Program-made: the position numbers and the translations under genes
Shown: positions 38,280 through 47,567 of the stretch, one piece after another
Position numbering within the stretch: the stretch's first letter is position 1
Layout of the letters: every line of letters begins with the position of its first letter
Source of the DNA: Chloroflexota bacterium
Lineage (GTDB): Bacteria; Chloroflexota; Anaerolineae; Aggregatilineales; Phototrophicaceae
Length of the DNA stretch: 64,000 nt
Assembly (NCBI GenBank): GCA_013388735.1
Contig: JACAES010000031.1
Span: 1-64,000 of the forward strand
Direction: 5' to 3'
Notes under the pieces: model-generated
Seen by the model: the letters and a program-made list of their open reading frames with translations, nothing else
The model's database searches: none
Told to the model about the DNA's origin: nothing

Positions 38280-39527
38280 ATGCGTAGGCAGGGTTTACCG
38301 GCATTTTTACTCGTCGTAGCGGCAGTTACGGGCTTTGGCTTCATGGTCTGGATGAACGCGCAGCCTACCCCCTCGCTGCGGACGATCATCCCGACCGAGC
38401 GGCAGCCGACTGAAGATTCGTCCGGCGGCTGGCAGGCGATTTTGCAGGCCGGTTTTGGCAGCAACAGCACGCCGCTGCCGACCGTCCAACCGCTGCTGAC
38501 GCCGTTCGTGCCGCCCACACTGGTCATCAGCGGCGATACCGACGTAATCGCCATCCCGCCGGTGGAAGTCAGCGGTGATCTGCGGCCAACGATTAATGCC
38601 ATTGTCACGCCCACACGCCCCGCGCCGACGCCTTCGCCGGCGGCGACCAGTGTGGAGATTACCGCCCAATCGGTGACGCGGCCTCCGGCGGTCTGGCAGC
38701 CGCCGCCGCTCGTGCCGCCGATTTCGCGCGACGCATTGGGGCGCGACCATTACTGGTTTTCGCGCCCGGTCGACTCGAACGCCACCAACTTCGCGCTCTT
38801 TTCATACCCTTACGGCTCGCGCGGGCCGCAGAAGGATAACCCCTGGCGTATCCACAACGGCATTGATATGCCCAATCCCATCGGCCAGACGGTGCGGGCG
38901 GCGGGTTCGGGTACAGTGCTGTGGGCAAGCAGCGGTTTTCAGAATACGTTCAGCTATGGCAATGCGGTTTTCATCAAACACGATTTTGGTTATCGCGGCC
39001 AGGTGCTGTACACGTTGTACGCACATCTGTCGGCGGTGCTGGTCGCGCCGGGGCAGATCGTCAATTCCGGCGACCCGATTGGTCTGATCGGCAATACCGG
39101 GCGGGTGAGCGGGCCGCACGTGCATTTTGAAGTTCGTATGGGGGGTGAACGCTACGGCGATACCTATAATCCACTGCTGTGGATGGTGTCCTATGTGGGG
39201 CATGGCGTCATCGCCGGGCGCGTGATGGATGGGCGCGGCAGCCTGATTGACGACCATCTGGTGACGGTGCGCGATTGGCGAACGGGCCTGGTGACCGATT
39301 CGGTTACGACTTATATCTACGAGGATACGCCGTCAGATGTGAACGCCGACCCGCTGTGGCAGGAAAACTTCGTGGTGGCCGATGTCCCGGCAGGTCGTTA
39401 CGAGGTTATCACCAGCGTGGACGGCCAGCGGGTATCTAAAATCATAGATGTGGTCGAAGGCATGACCAGTTTTGTCGAACTTACCTCCCTCGAACCCGCG
39501 ACTCCCCAGCCGGTCGGCACGCCGTAA
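38280..39527 (+). CDS. M23-family metallopeptidase (LytM-type) with C-terminal beta-sandwich
   Basis: Probable peptidoglycan endopeptidase or scaffold of 415 residues. A signal anchor (7-25) is followed by a Pro/Thr linker, the M23 domain (about 160-305) and a carboxypeptidase-regulatory-like beta-sandwich (about 310-405). Zinc ligands are complete: H192 and D196 in HNGID, and H282 in HVHFE, with H280 as the general base. The domain should therefore be active. It lies in a run of secreted proteins. Confidence 0.9.
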   Translation: MRRQGLPAFLLVVAAVTGFGFMVWMNAQPTPSLRTIIPTERQPTEDSSGGWQAILQAGFGSNSTPLPTVQPLLTPFVPPTLVISGDTDVIAIPPVEVSGDLRPTINAIVTPTRPAPTPSPAATSVEITAQSVTRPPAVWQPPPLVPPISRDALGRDHYWFSRPVDSNATNFALFSYPYGSRGPQKDNPWRIHNGIDMPNPIGQTVRAAGSGTVLWASSGFQNTFSYGNAVFIKHDFGYRGQVLYTLYAHLSAVLVAPGQIVNSGDPIGLIGNTGRVSGPHVHFEVRMGGERYGDTYNPLLWMVSYVGHGVIAGRVMDGRGSLIDDHLVTVRDWRTGLVTDSVTTYIYEDTPSDVNADPLWQENFVVADVPAGRYEVITSVDGQRVSKIIDVVEGMTSFVELTSLEPATPQPVGTP

Positions 39528-39624
39528 CGTGGGCGAGCCGTTGGAATGCCGTATGGCAGGCCGGTAGGGAATGGGCTAAACTTGCCTGACCGTTATTTTG
39601 ACCTTAATCAGGAGCGACCATGTT

Positions 39625-41742
39625 ATGTCCTCTCAACCGATAAAAAATAGTCTGCGGCGCTTTGTGCCGCTGCTGTTGATCCTGCTGATGTCCGCTCCGA
39701 CGGCGTTAGCGCAGCCTGTCGCCGGACGGTCGCTGACGCCGGGCGTGGTGGTTGAGGGCGCGCTGGATGCCGATAACCTGGCGCAAGTGTATACCTTTGA
39801 AGGCGCTGCCGATCAGACGATTAAACTGAGCGCCACCGGCGCGCTGGGGTTGGCGCTGCTGCTGACCGATTCGACCGGCGCTCCGTTAGCGCAGGCGGTG
39901 ACCGCCAACGAAACGGTGGCGCTGGCCGATGTGACGCTGGCGGCGTCTGGCACGTATTATGTAACCGTATTCCGTGTAGGCCAGGCGACCGAAGCCGCCT
40001 CGTTCCGGCTTTCGCTGGCGCTGGCGGCTGGTTTGCCCACGCCGACTGCTGCCCTGCCGATGGCGGAAGCGACGGTCGAGGCAACCGCCGCGCCGGCGGG
40101 CTTCACCCTGCCGGGCGACCTGCTGACGGTGACGGGGCTGCAAGTGGCGCTGACCTGGAACTCGACGGCCAACCTTGATCTGGAAGTGCGCGACCCGGTA
40201 GGCGGCAGTTTGTTCTTTAATACGCCGACCGTCACCAGCGGCGGGCAGTTTGGCGTCAACGTGAACAGCGTGTGCGCCACCCTGACAGCCGAGTCCCCGA
40301 CCGAAACGGCTTCGTGGACGGCGGGTGTGATACCGACCGGCAGTTATGAAGTGCTGGTGTATTATCAGCCGCTTCAGGACTGCCCGACCACCGACCCGGC
40401 TTCGTTTACCATCAGCGTGATCGTGGACGGCCTGGCAGTCCCGGCCATTCAAGGCACGCTGCGCCCCAACGAAGTGTTTTTGAGCAGTTTCCGCGTGAAT
40501 GCCGATGGCACGGCTGCCGCCGGGGTGAGCGGTGTCCGCCAGGACCCGCCGGTTCTCCAGGCCGGAAGCCTGCAAGGGACGCCGCTGCCGGCGAATTTTG
40601 GCACGCCGGTTACGGGTTTTATCATCAGCGCCCAGCCGTACCGGACCTACAGCTTTACCGGTCAGGCGGGCGACATCGTTTCGATCACGATGAACGCAAC
40701 TTCGGGCAGCCTTGACCCGCTGCTGCTATTGGTAGACCCTAACGGCAGTCTGATCGCTTTCAACGATGACTCTGCTGATGGTGTGACCAATTCGCTGGTC
40801 GCAAACGTGTCGCTGGTGTTAAGCGGCCAGTATACAATTGTCGCTACGCGCTATGGGCAGGAGATCGGCGGCACAGAGGGTGATTACGAACTGACGCTCA
40901 CCGGCGCGGTGACACAGGGTATTGTGCCGGACTTCCCCGATCTGCCGAGCGGTTCGGTCGAAGTCAGCTTGCAGTGGGCGACTGCCGCCGACCTGCAACT
41001 GCTGGTGCGCGACCCGCAGGGCAACTCGATTTTTGATGATAACCCGCGCCTGCTGGCGACCGGCGGGCAGTTAGCGGCGGACGGCAACGTGAACTGCCGC
41101 GCCTCTGACGGCAGCCCGATTTCCTACATTTACTGGCCGGAAGGCCGCCTGCCCAGCGCCGGGCCATATGAAGTGGAAGTGTGGTATCAAAACGAATGCG
41201 GCGACCCGCGACCGGCGCAGTTTGTCCTGAATGTGGTGGCGAACAACCAGCTTGTGCAGTCGGTCACGCTGCAACTTCAGTCAACCGAACGCTATCTGAC
41301 CAGCTTCTTCATCAATACCGATGGTACGATTACGGCAGGGGAGGGCGGCATCTTCGGCACCAGTTTGCAACCGTTCGCCGCTTCGCTGGAATTTATCGAG
41401 CAGATTGCGAGTGCGCGGGTGGTTTCTAGCGGCGAAACGGTGACGGGCAGCATCCGTCTGAACAAGAAGTTCGACGTGTATGCGTTTGAAGGAGAAGCCG
41501 GGGATGTGGCGACGATCAGTATGGAAGGCCTAAACGGAACGCTTGACCCGGTGGTATTCCTGATTGACCCGAACAATGTGCAGATCGCACAGAATGACGA
41601 CGCCAACCGCGACACGACCAACTCATTAATCAGCGAGTTCACCTTGCCAGAATCGGGGCAATACATTATCATAGCCACGCACTTCGGCGCACGTTACGGC
41701 GTGACTGCCGGAGACTACAGGTTAACCTTACGGTTGAATTAG
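39625..41742 (+). CDS. Secreted protein with alternating PPC and DUF2135-like domains
   Basis: The 705 residues start at the ATG at 39625 (AGGAG 10 bases upstream) with a signal peptide (cut after ALAQ). The order is a PPC-like domain (about 35-135), a YfaP/DUF2135-like beta-sandwich (VALTWNSTANLDLEVRDP), a PPC domain (YSFTGQAGDIVSITM), a second DUF2135-like domain (VSLQWATAADLQLLVRDP) and a final PPC domain (YAFEGEAGDVATISM). The second and third PPC units share SLDPLLLLVDPN and TLDPVVFLIDPN segments. PPC domains usually accompany secreted enzymes, but no catalytic domain is present. Confidence 0.82.
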   Translation: MSSQPIKNSLRRFVPLLLILLMSAPTALAQPVAGRSLTPGVVVEGALDADNLAQVYTFEGAADQTIKLSATGALGLALLLTDSTGAPLAQAVTANETVALADVTLAASGTYYVTVFRVGQATEAASFRLSLALAAGLPTPTAALPMAEATVEATAAPAGFTLPGDLLTVTGLQVALTWNSTANLDLEVRDPVGGSLFFNTPTVTSGGQFGVNVNSVCATLTAESPTETASWTAGVIPTGSYEVLVYYQPLQDCPTTDPASFTISVIVDGLAVPAIQGTLRPNEVFLSSFRVNADGTAAAGVSGVRQDPPVLQAGSLQGTPLPANFGTPVTGFIISAQPYRTYSFTGQAGDIVSITMNATSGSLDPLLLLVDPNGSLIAFNDDSADGVTNSLVANVSLVLSGQYTIVATRYGQEIGGTEGDYELTLTGAVTQGIVPDFPDLPSGSVEVSLQWATAADLQLLVRDPQGNSIFDDNPRLLATGGQLAADGNVNCRASDGSPISYIYWPEGRLPSAGPYEVEVWYQNECGDPRPAQFVLNVVANNQLVQSVTLQLQSTERYLTSFFINTDGTITAGEGGIFGTSLQPFAASLEFIEQIASARVVSSGETVTGSIRLNKKFDVYAFEGEAGDVATISMEGLNGTLDPVVFLIDPNNVQIAQNDDANRDTTNSLISEFTLPESGQYIIIATHFGARYGVTAGDYRLTLRLN

Positions 41743-41764
41743 GCTAAAAAAGCGTTACAATGGG

Positions 41765-41793
41765 GGGCAAGCTGTAACGGTTTGCCCTTTATT
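41765..41793 (+). terminator. Possible terminator after the PPC-repeat gene
   Basis: GGGCAA (41765-41770) pairs with TTGCCC (41782-41787) around an 11-base loop and is followed by TTTATT. The stem is short. Confidence 0.45.
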
Positions 41794-41840
41794 GTGAGTA
41801 CAATTGGCAGCCACAAATCGAATTGAAAGCGAATAAGCGA

Positions 41841-42530
41841 ATGAAATATCGTCAACTCGTCCCAGGTCTGCTTGTCCTGGTTCTATTTATTGCTGCGTGC
41901 GCTCCTCCCCCCGTTTTACGAAACGAGAAACTGCTTAACGACATCAGCCTGGTGACGGATGATCCTTGTGTAGCGCCGTGCTGGAATGGCATTACACCGG
42001 GTGAAACGAGCTGGACTGAGGCGCTGACTATCGTCGAAGATGATGTGCGTATGACCGACCCGGAAACGCGCACGGCGGAGCAAGGCACGGCCATCGGCGC
42101 GCAGTGGAGCAGGGTTGATGGCGAGATGTGTTGCCAGATGGTCAGCGAGGATGGCGAAACCGTCAGCTTCATCTCGTTGAGTCTGGCGCCGGAGATGACC
42201 GTCGAGGGGGTGTTGGATGCGCAAGGCGAACCGGTCTATGCGCTAGGCGCACCGGTGACGGAGGATCAGGCCGTTGTTTACCTGTTTTACCCGGAGCGAT
42301 CTTTTATCGTGGTTGCGTTTGTGGCCGGAGCAGATGCCGAACTGCTGCCAACCAGCGAAGTGATCGGCGCGCTGTACGCCACGCCAAAAGATATGGATTT
42401 AACCGTCAAAACGAGCAAGCTTCATGCCTGGGAAGGGTACGCGGCCTTTAGCACCTACAGTGCCGATGCCCCCGAAGAGGCATTTGAGGTGACGCCGGAA
42501 GTGACGTTGACACCGACGCCCGGTGGTTAA
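41841..42530 (+). CDS. Putative lipoprotein of unknown function
   Basis: The 229 residues start at the ATG at 41841 (an upstream TTG at 41823 is less likely). A signal peptide ends in a lipobox IAAC, so the mature protein would be lipid-anchored at a cysteine near residue 20. The mature part has paired cysteines (DDPCVAPCWNG and EMCCQM), a PGETSW segment found in several small Chloroflexota lipoproteins, and an acidic, Thr/Pro-rich tail. No enzyme motif is visible. Confidence 0.72.
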   Translation: MKYRQLVPGLLVLVLFIAACAPPPVLRNEKLLNDISLVTDDPCVAPCWNGITPGETSWTEALTIVEDDVRMTDPETRTAEQGTAIGAQWSRVDGEMCCQMVSEDGETVSFISLSLAPEMTVEGVLDAQGEPVYALGAPVTEDQAVVYLFYPERSFIVVAFVAGADAELLPTSEVIGALYATPKDMDLTVKTSKLHAWEGYAAFSTYSADAPEEAFEVTPEVTLTPTPGG

Positions 42531-42592
42531 GCCGGTCAAATCGGGTAAGTATAAACGCCGAAACCAGAGGTTAGAAGGAGCAAGGCATCGTT

Positions 42593-43315
42593 ATGAGTGA
42601 ACAGATCGGTACAAACGCGCCCAAGTCGCTGGGTGATCTGGTGCCGAGGCAGGAGATCAAAGGCACCGTGAAGCGCCTGGAACTGTACGGCGCTTTTGTA
42701 GACATTGGCATTGGTCAGGATGCCTTGTTACACATCTCCCAACTGGGTAAGCCAAACGTCCGCAACGTGGAAGATGTCGTCAAGGTGGGCGATGAAATCA
42801 CCGCCTATGTCCTGAAAGTAGACCTGGAAACCAAGCGCGTCGCGCTGTCGCTGATGCGCCCGCCGGCTTTGACCTGGGAAGAGATCAAAGAAGGCATGGT
42901 ACTTAATGGCACGGTCACACGGCTGGAGAGCTACGGCGCTTTCATTGATGTGGGCGCGGAGCGTGACGCGATGGTGCATGTGTCGGAGCTGTCCAGCGGT
43001 TATGTCAATTCGCCGTCGGATGTGGTCAAGGTTGGTGATACGGTGGAAGGCCGTGTCATCAAGGTGAACCGCAAAAAGCGCCAGATTGATATGAGCCTGA
43101 AAGCCGCCGAGCAGCCGAAAGCTGCCCCTATGGTGGCCGACAGCGATGAGGACGATGGCGACCTGCCGACGGCGATGGAGCTGGCGCTGCGCCGCGCGAT
43201 GGATGATAAACAGCCGTCTCGCCGCGACAGAGGCCGTAAGCGGGATAAGGATCGCCGGTACGCGCTGGAACAGGAAGACATTCTGAGCCGTACCCTGCGC
43301 AGCCATTCAAAATAG
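42593..43315 (+). CDS. S1 RNA-binding domain protein (two S1 domains)
   Basis: The 240 residues carry two consecutive S1 folds: the first has GTVKRLELYGAFVDIG and DALLHISQL (about 18-90), the second GTVTRLESYGAFIDVG and DAMVHVSEL (about 103-172). An acidic patch and a strongly basic tail (PSRRDRGRKRDKDRR) follow. It is shorter than ribosomal S1 and resembles YugI/CvfD-type accessory RNA-binding proteins that act with ribosomes or mRNA. AAGGAG lies 12 bases before the ATG. A strong terminator follows. Confidence 0.88.
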   Translation: MSEQIGTNAPKSLGDLVPRQEIKGTVKRLELYGAFVDIGIGQDALLHISQLGKPNVRNVEDVVKVGDEITAYVLKVDLETKRVALSLMRPPALTWEEIKEGMVLNGTVTRLESYGAFIDVGAERDAMVHVSELSSGYVNSPSDVVKVGDTVEGRVIKVNRKKRQIDMSLKAAEQPKAAPMVADSDEDDGDLPTAMELALRRAMDDKQPSRRDRGRKRDKDRRYALEQEDILSRTLRSHSK

Positions 43316-43328
43316 CCAGGCGAATTCT

Positions 43329-43362
43329 ACAGGGGCGAATTAGCGCTTTGATTCGCCCCTGT
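43329..43362. terminator. Bidirectional terminator
   Basis: A perfect 12-base-pair stem (ACAGGGGCGAAT at 43329-43340 with its complement at 43351-43362) and a 10-base loop, located between the convergent S1 and VKOR genes. Confidence 0.75.
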
Positions 43363-43371
43363 GATGGTTTG

Positions 43372-43845
43372 TTACGCCCGCAAACTCTTAAACAGGCGCG
43401 CGCCGGACACGATAAACAGCAGCGTCATCACAACTTCGTGGGCGAGACACCAGCTGCAAAAGGCCTTTAAGATGGAAGCCTGGACATAAACCAGGAACAT
43501 CGAATAGATGAAACCAAACAGAGTGATGCCGAACACCAGCGTGATCCCGTAGTTCCGCAGGAGCGACACGCGGTTTTCCAGCAGCACCAGCGCGCCGAGC
43601 GCCAGGTAAGTTGCTAACCCCAGATAGGCAATCGGAATCCCCGCTACTTTGCCGTAGACGCTGCCCGTCACGCTGTCGCAGTTGAAAGAACTGCCCTCCA
43701 CGCAGATGATCGCTGTTTCCGTCAGTTTGATATAACTCAGGTAGCCGGAGATGAAAACCCCAATCACGACCAGAGCCAGGAACGCGGCCCGTAGGGTCAC
43801 GCGCGCGCGTGGATAGAGTTGCGTTGTTGTTTCGACCGTTGACAT
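43372..43845 (-). CDS. Vitamin K epoxide reductase (VKOR) family protein
   Basis: Membrane quinone-linked oxidoreductase that keeps thioredoxin-like partners oxidised for disulfide formation. The 157 residues have four helices. The loop cysteines C48 and C56 and the active-site pair C130/C133 (FCSWC) are all present. No fused thioredoxin domain is present and no separate partner lies next to it. It follows moeA with an 8-base gap, so the two are probably one transcript. Confidence 0.9.
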   Translation of the reverse strand: MSTVETTTQLYPRARVTLRAAFLALVVIGVFISGYLSYIKLTETAIICVEGSSFNCDSVTGSVYGKVAGIPIAYLGLATYLALGALVLLENRVSLLRNYGITLVFGITLFGFIYSMFLVYVQASILKAFCSWCLAHEVVMTLLFIVSGARLFKSLRA

Positions 43846-43853
43846 AACTTCAC

Positions 43854-45116
43854 CTATTGATTGATATACCGAAGTAAACGAACCTGAAGCTGGCTTCCGG
43901 CGGGGACGTGGGTTGCGCCTTCCGGCACGATCAGCAGGCCGTCTGCCAGCACCATCGAGCTTAGCACGCCGGAACTCTGCGTGCCGGTTAAACGCGCGAT
44001 AAGCTGTCCGTCCTCATTCGACAGTTTTACGCGCAGGTAGCTGCGGCGTCCATCAGAGTGAATGTCCTCGCCGGTCAGGACGCCGATCATCGCCGTTGAT
44101 TCGGGACGGCTGCCCATCCGGCACAGAACCGGACGCACAAAAACATCGAACGTAACCATCGCCGATACGGGGTTGCCCGGCAGGCCGAAAAACGGCACGC
44201 CCCGGATGCTGCCGTAAGCCAGCGGTTTGCCGGGGCGCAGATTGATACGCCAGAACTCGATTTTCCCTATCTCTTCCAGGACGGCGCGCACGACATCAAA
44301 CGCGCCGACGGATACGCCCGCAGAACTCAAAATCACATCGGGGCGCTGCGCCAATGCCTCGTTGAAGCGGCGGCGCACGTCGTCCAGATTATCACGGGCG
44401 ATGGGCAGGCGAATCGGGATGCCATGAAAGGTTTTGACCAGGGCGGCCAGCGTATAGCTGTTGCTGTCATGGATTTTGCCAGGGGTCAGCGGTTCATCCA
44501 GGTCTGCCAGCTCGTCCCCGGTAGACAGGATGGCGACTCGTGGCTGCCGGCTGACCGGCACGTACATGTATCCCAGCGAAGCGAGGACGCCGATTTCCTG
44601 CGCCCGCAGCAGCGTCCCGACAGGCAGAACAAGCTGGCCGGCCCGTATGTCCTCACCGATCTGGCGCACATTTTCGCCGGGCTGGGCGTTTCGATAGATT
44701 CGCACGGTAGACGGCAGCGCCACATGGCCGGCGGGACACCAACTGGCGTCGGTGTATTCGACGGGTATCACAGCGTCTGCGCCCGGTGGCATCGGCGCGC
44801 CGGTCATAATGCGGGCGGCTTCGCCCTGGCCGACGCCGCAGTCGGCGGCTGTGCCGGCGGGAATGTCCATATTGACCCGGAGCGAGACCGGATGATCGCG
44901 CCTGGCATCGGTTGTGTCGGATGATCGCACGGCATAACCGTCCATGCTGGAATTAGCGAAAGGCGGCAGGTTGGCCTGGGCATAGATGCCCTCGGCCAGT
45001 ACCCGATCCAGGCTGTCCGGCAGGCTGATACGCTCGGCGGGCAGCGGCGTTATCCCCTGCAGGATGCGGTCTAACGCAACATCAACATTCCATAAATCGC
45101 TCATGTCTTGAAACAT
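43854..45116 (-). CDS. moeA: Molybdopterin molybdotransferase MoeA
   Basis: Inserts molybdate into molybdopterin in molybdenum cofactor synthesis. The 420 residues include the SSMDGYAV segment, MTGAPMPPGADAVIPVE, the MoCF-biosynthesis GDE and DSNSY region, SAGVSVGAFD and GLPGNPVSAMV. The C-terminal beta-barrel (about 345-420) is complete. The first ATG (45116) is kept; an ATG at 45104 is also possible. The other Moco genes of the window (moaC, moaDE) lie 16 kb away. Confidence 0.94.
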   Translation of the reverse strand: MFQDMSDLWNVDVALDRILQGITPLPAERISLPDSLDRVLAEGIYAQANLPPFANSSMDGYAVRSSDTTDARRDHPVSLRVNMDIPAGTAADCGVGQGEAARIMTGAPMPPGADAVIPVEYTDASWCPAGHVALPSTVRIYRNAQPGENVRQIGEDIRAGQLVLPVGTLLRAQEIGVLASLGYMYVPVSRQPRVAILSTGDELADLDEPLTPGKIHDSNSYTLAALVKTFHGIPIRLPIARDNLDDVRRRFNEALAQRPDVILSSAGVSVGAFDVVRAVLEEIGKIEFWRINLRPGKPLAYGSIRGVPFFGLPGNPVSAMVTFDVFVRPVLCRMGSRPESTAMIGVLTGEDIHSDGRRSYLRVKLSNEDGQLIARLTGTQSSGVLSSMVLADGLLIVPEGATHVPAGSQLQVRLLRYINQ

Positions 45117-45141
45117 CTCACGCTAGGACTGGTAAACTTCT

Positions 45142-45147
45142 ATTATA
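45142..45147 (-). promoter_or_regulatory. -10 element for moeA-VKOR
   Basis: On the minus strand a perfect TATAAT lies 26 bases before the moeA start. No good -35 is seen. Confidence 0.4.
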
Positions 45148-45185
45148 ACAACCCTGATGGTCTGTTACGCTTTGTAACTCTGATC

Positions 45186-45191
45186 TATAAT
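45186..45191 (+). promoter_or_regulatory. -10 element for rel
   Basis: A perfect TATAAT lies 30 bases before the rel start codon. No -35 is clear. It forms a divergent pair with the moeA -10 about 40 bases away. Confidence 0.4.
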
Positions 45192-45220
45192 TAAGATGTG
45201 GTGAGATTCTGAGGTGTTTT

Positions 45221-47422
45221 ATGCAGCAAGTGGTGGCGATGAATCTGCAATCGCTGTTTGATCTGCTTTCTGATCTGTCGCCAAACGATCAGCTGATGAT
45301 CGAACGCGCCTACCGGCGGGCGGAGATGTCCCATGCCGGACAGTATCGGCAGTCCGGTGAACCCTACTTCACGCACTGCCTGGCGGTAGCATACATCCTG
45401 GCGGAGATGAAACTGGATGCGGAGACGATCAGCGCGGCGCTGCTGCATGACGTGATTGAAGATACGAATGTGACGTTTGAAGAACTGCGTAACGAGTTTG
45501 GGCCGAGCGTGGCGACTATCGTAGACAGCGTGAGCAAGTTAAAGAATCTCCCTATCAAGATGGAGAAAGATAAACGCAGCCGTACTGCCGACCGCGAGAT
45601 GGAATACATCCGCAAGATGCTGCTGGCAATGGGCGATGACGTGCGGGTCGTGCTGGTCAAACTGGCCGACCGTCTGCACAATATGCGCACGTTGGGTTAT
45701 ATGAAGCCGGAAAAGCAGCGCGAGAAAGCGCAGGAAACGCTGGACATCTTTGCGCCGCTGGCGAACCGTCTGGGCATCTGGCAGATTAAATGGGAACTGG
45801 AAGATCTAAGTTTTCGCTATTTGCAGCCGGAAACTTATAAGGCAATCGCCAAAAGCCTGGATGAACGCCGTCCCGACCGTGAGGCTTATATCGCTCAGGT
45901 GACGCAAACGCTGCGCGAGGCGCTTAAAGCACAGGGCATTGAAAAAGCGGCCATTGCCGGACGCCCTAAACATATCTATGGCATCTATAAAAAGATGGAG
46001 CGCAAGCAGCGTCCGCTTTCCCAGATATACGACGTGCGCGCCGTTCGAGTGATCGTGGATACGGTCATCCAGTGTTATCAGGTTTTGGGTGTGGTGCATA
46101 ATCTGTGGCGGCCCATACCCGGTGAATTCGATGATTATATCGCTTCGCCGAAGGATAATTTCTACAGCAGCCTGCATACCGCTGTGCTGGACAACCAGGG
46201 TAAAACGCTGGAAGTGCAGATTCGCACCTGGGAGATGCACGAAGATGCCGAGTATGGTATCGCGGCACACTGGCGCTACAAAGAGGGAAAAACCAACAGC
46301 CGGGACGAATCGTTTGAGCGGCGTTTGAGCTATCTGCGCCGCCTGATGGAGTTCGGGCCGGACATGGAAAACCAGACGGCGGCGGAATTCATAGACACAA
46401 TGAAGGCCGAGGTATTCCAGGATCGTGTTTACGTCTTCACACCTAAGGGGGACATCGTAGACCTGCCGAATGGCGCAACCCCCATTGACTTCGCCTATCA
46501 CATCCATACGGAAATCGGCCACCGCTGCCGGGGCGCGAAGGTGCAGGGACGGCTGGTGAACCTGACCCATACGCTGCATACCGGCGACCAGGTTGAAATT
46601 CTTACGTCCAAACGCGGCGGCCCCAGCCTGGACTGGCTGAATCCCGATCAGGGATATGTCAAGACGGCGCGGGCGCGTGACAAAATCCGCCAGTATTTTC
46701 GCAAGCTTGACCGCGAGAAACACATTATTAACGGGCGCGAGGTGCTGGAGCGGGAACTCAAACGCCTGGGCGTGGAGCAGACGGCCTTCGATGTGGTGGC
46801 GCAGTTGTTCGGCTATGAAAAGTCGGACGATTTTCTGGCGGCTGTTGGGTCAGGGGACATCACCGGCGCGCAGATTTCCGGGCGCATCCTGGAGAACGAA
46901 CGCCGCCAGCAGCAGGCATTGGAAGCGCAAGCCGACCGGCTGGTGGAGGCGCCATCGCAGCTTACGCCGGATAAAGCCAACGGCGTGGATGTGATGGGCA
47001 TGGCAGGCATTCACCTGAATCTGGCTCCCTGCTGCAATCCTGTGTACGGCGATCCGATTGTTGGGTACGTGACGCGCCGGCATGGGCTGAAGGTTCACCG
47101 GCAGGACTGCGCCAACATACGGTCGGTATCCGAGCCGGATCGTTTGATCCAGGTGAAGTGGGGCGTGCCGACGACCGAGCAGCGGTATGCTGTTCCACTG
47201 GAGATCGTCGCTTATGACCGCGATGGTTTGATGCGGGACATCAGCACCATCATTGCTGACGAAAAGGTGAGTATGACGAAAGTGCAGGTGTTCACGCGCC
47301 AGAATGTTGCCACGTTTCAGATTACGATGGAAATCGCCAATCATCAGCAGCTAACGCGCATTTTAAGCCGCCTTTCCCATGTTCCCAACGTAATTGAAGC
47401 GCATCGTCGTTATATGTCTTAA
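45221..47422 (+). CDS. rel: Bifunctional-type (p)ppGpp synthetase/hydrolase (RelA/SpoT homologue)
   Basis: Makes and degrades the alarmone (p)ppGpp. The 733 residues have an HD hydrolase domain (about 30-190) with H52, H76-D77 and E80-D81 intact, and a LADRLHNMRTL segment. The synthetase domain (about 225-360) has GRPKHIYGIYKKMERK. A TGS domain (about 400-460), the zinc-finger-like LAPCCNP region, and a C-terminal ACT domain follow. The motif at 302-305 is EFDD, which is typical of monofunctional RelA; bifunctional enzymes usually have RFKD there. GAGGTG precedes the ATG. Confidence 0.95.
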   Translation: MQQVVAMNLQSLFDLLSDLSPNDQLMIERAYRRAEMSHAGQYRQSGEPYFTHCLAVAYILAEMKLDAETISAALLHDVIEDTNVTFEELRNEFGPSVATIVDSVSKLKNLPIKMEKDKRSRTADREMEYIRKMLLAMGDDVRVVLVKLADRLHNMRTLGYMKPEKQREKAQETLDIFAPLANRLGIWQIKWELEDLSFRYLQPETYKAIAKSLDERRPDREAYIAQVTQTLREALKAQGIEKAAIAGRPKHIYGIYKKMERKQRPLSQIYDVRAVRVIVDTVIQCYQVLGVVHNLWRPIPGEFDDYIASPKDNFYSSLHTAVLDNQGKTLEVQIRTWEMHEDAEYGIAAHWRYKEGKTNSRDESFERRLSYLRRLMEFGPDMENQTAAEFIDTMKAEVFQDRVYVFTPKGDIVDLPNGATPIDFAYHIHTEIGHRCRGAKVQGRLVNLTHTLHTGDQVEILTSKRGGPSLDWLNPDQGYVKTARARDKIRQYFRKLDREKHIINGREVLERELKRLGVEQTAFDVVAQLFGYEKSDDFLAAVGSGDITGAQISGRILENERRQQQALEAQADRLVEAPSQLTPDKANGVDVMGMAGIHLNLAPCCNPVYGDPIVGYVTRRHGLKVHRQDCANIRSVSEPDRLIQVKWGVPTTEQRYAVPLEIVAYDRDGLMRDISTIIADEKVSMTKVQVFTRQNVATFQITMEIANHQQLTRILSRLSHVPNVIEAHRRYMS

Positions 47423-47477
47423 TTCTCTCTTCCGTGTTAAGTTATCTATAATCTCTCCATAGTATTTTATCTTTCAT

Positions 47478-47506
47478 TTGCGGGATGCTAATGATGAGAT
47501 TATAAT
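47478..47506 (+). promoter_or_regulatory. Promoter of the BTAD regulator gene
   Basis: TTGCGG (47478-47483), a 17-base spacer and a perfect TATAAT (47501-47506). Confidence 0.55.
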
Positions 47507-47567
47507 ACATAGTTTAGATTAGGTTTGCTGCCGCCGGGTTTGTTTTCAACTGAATAAGGTGCCAAGA

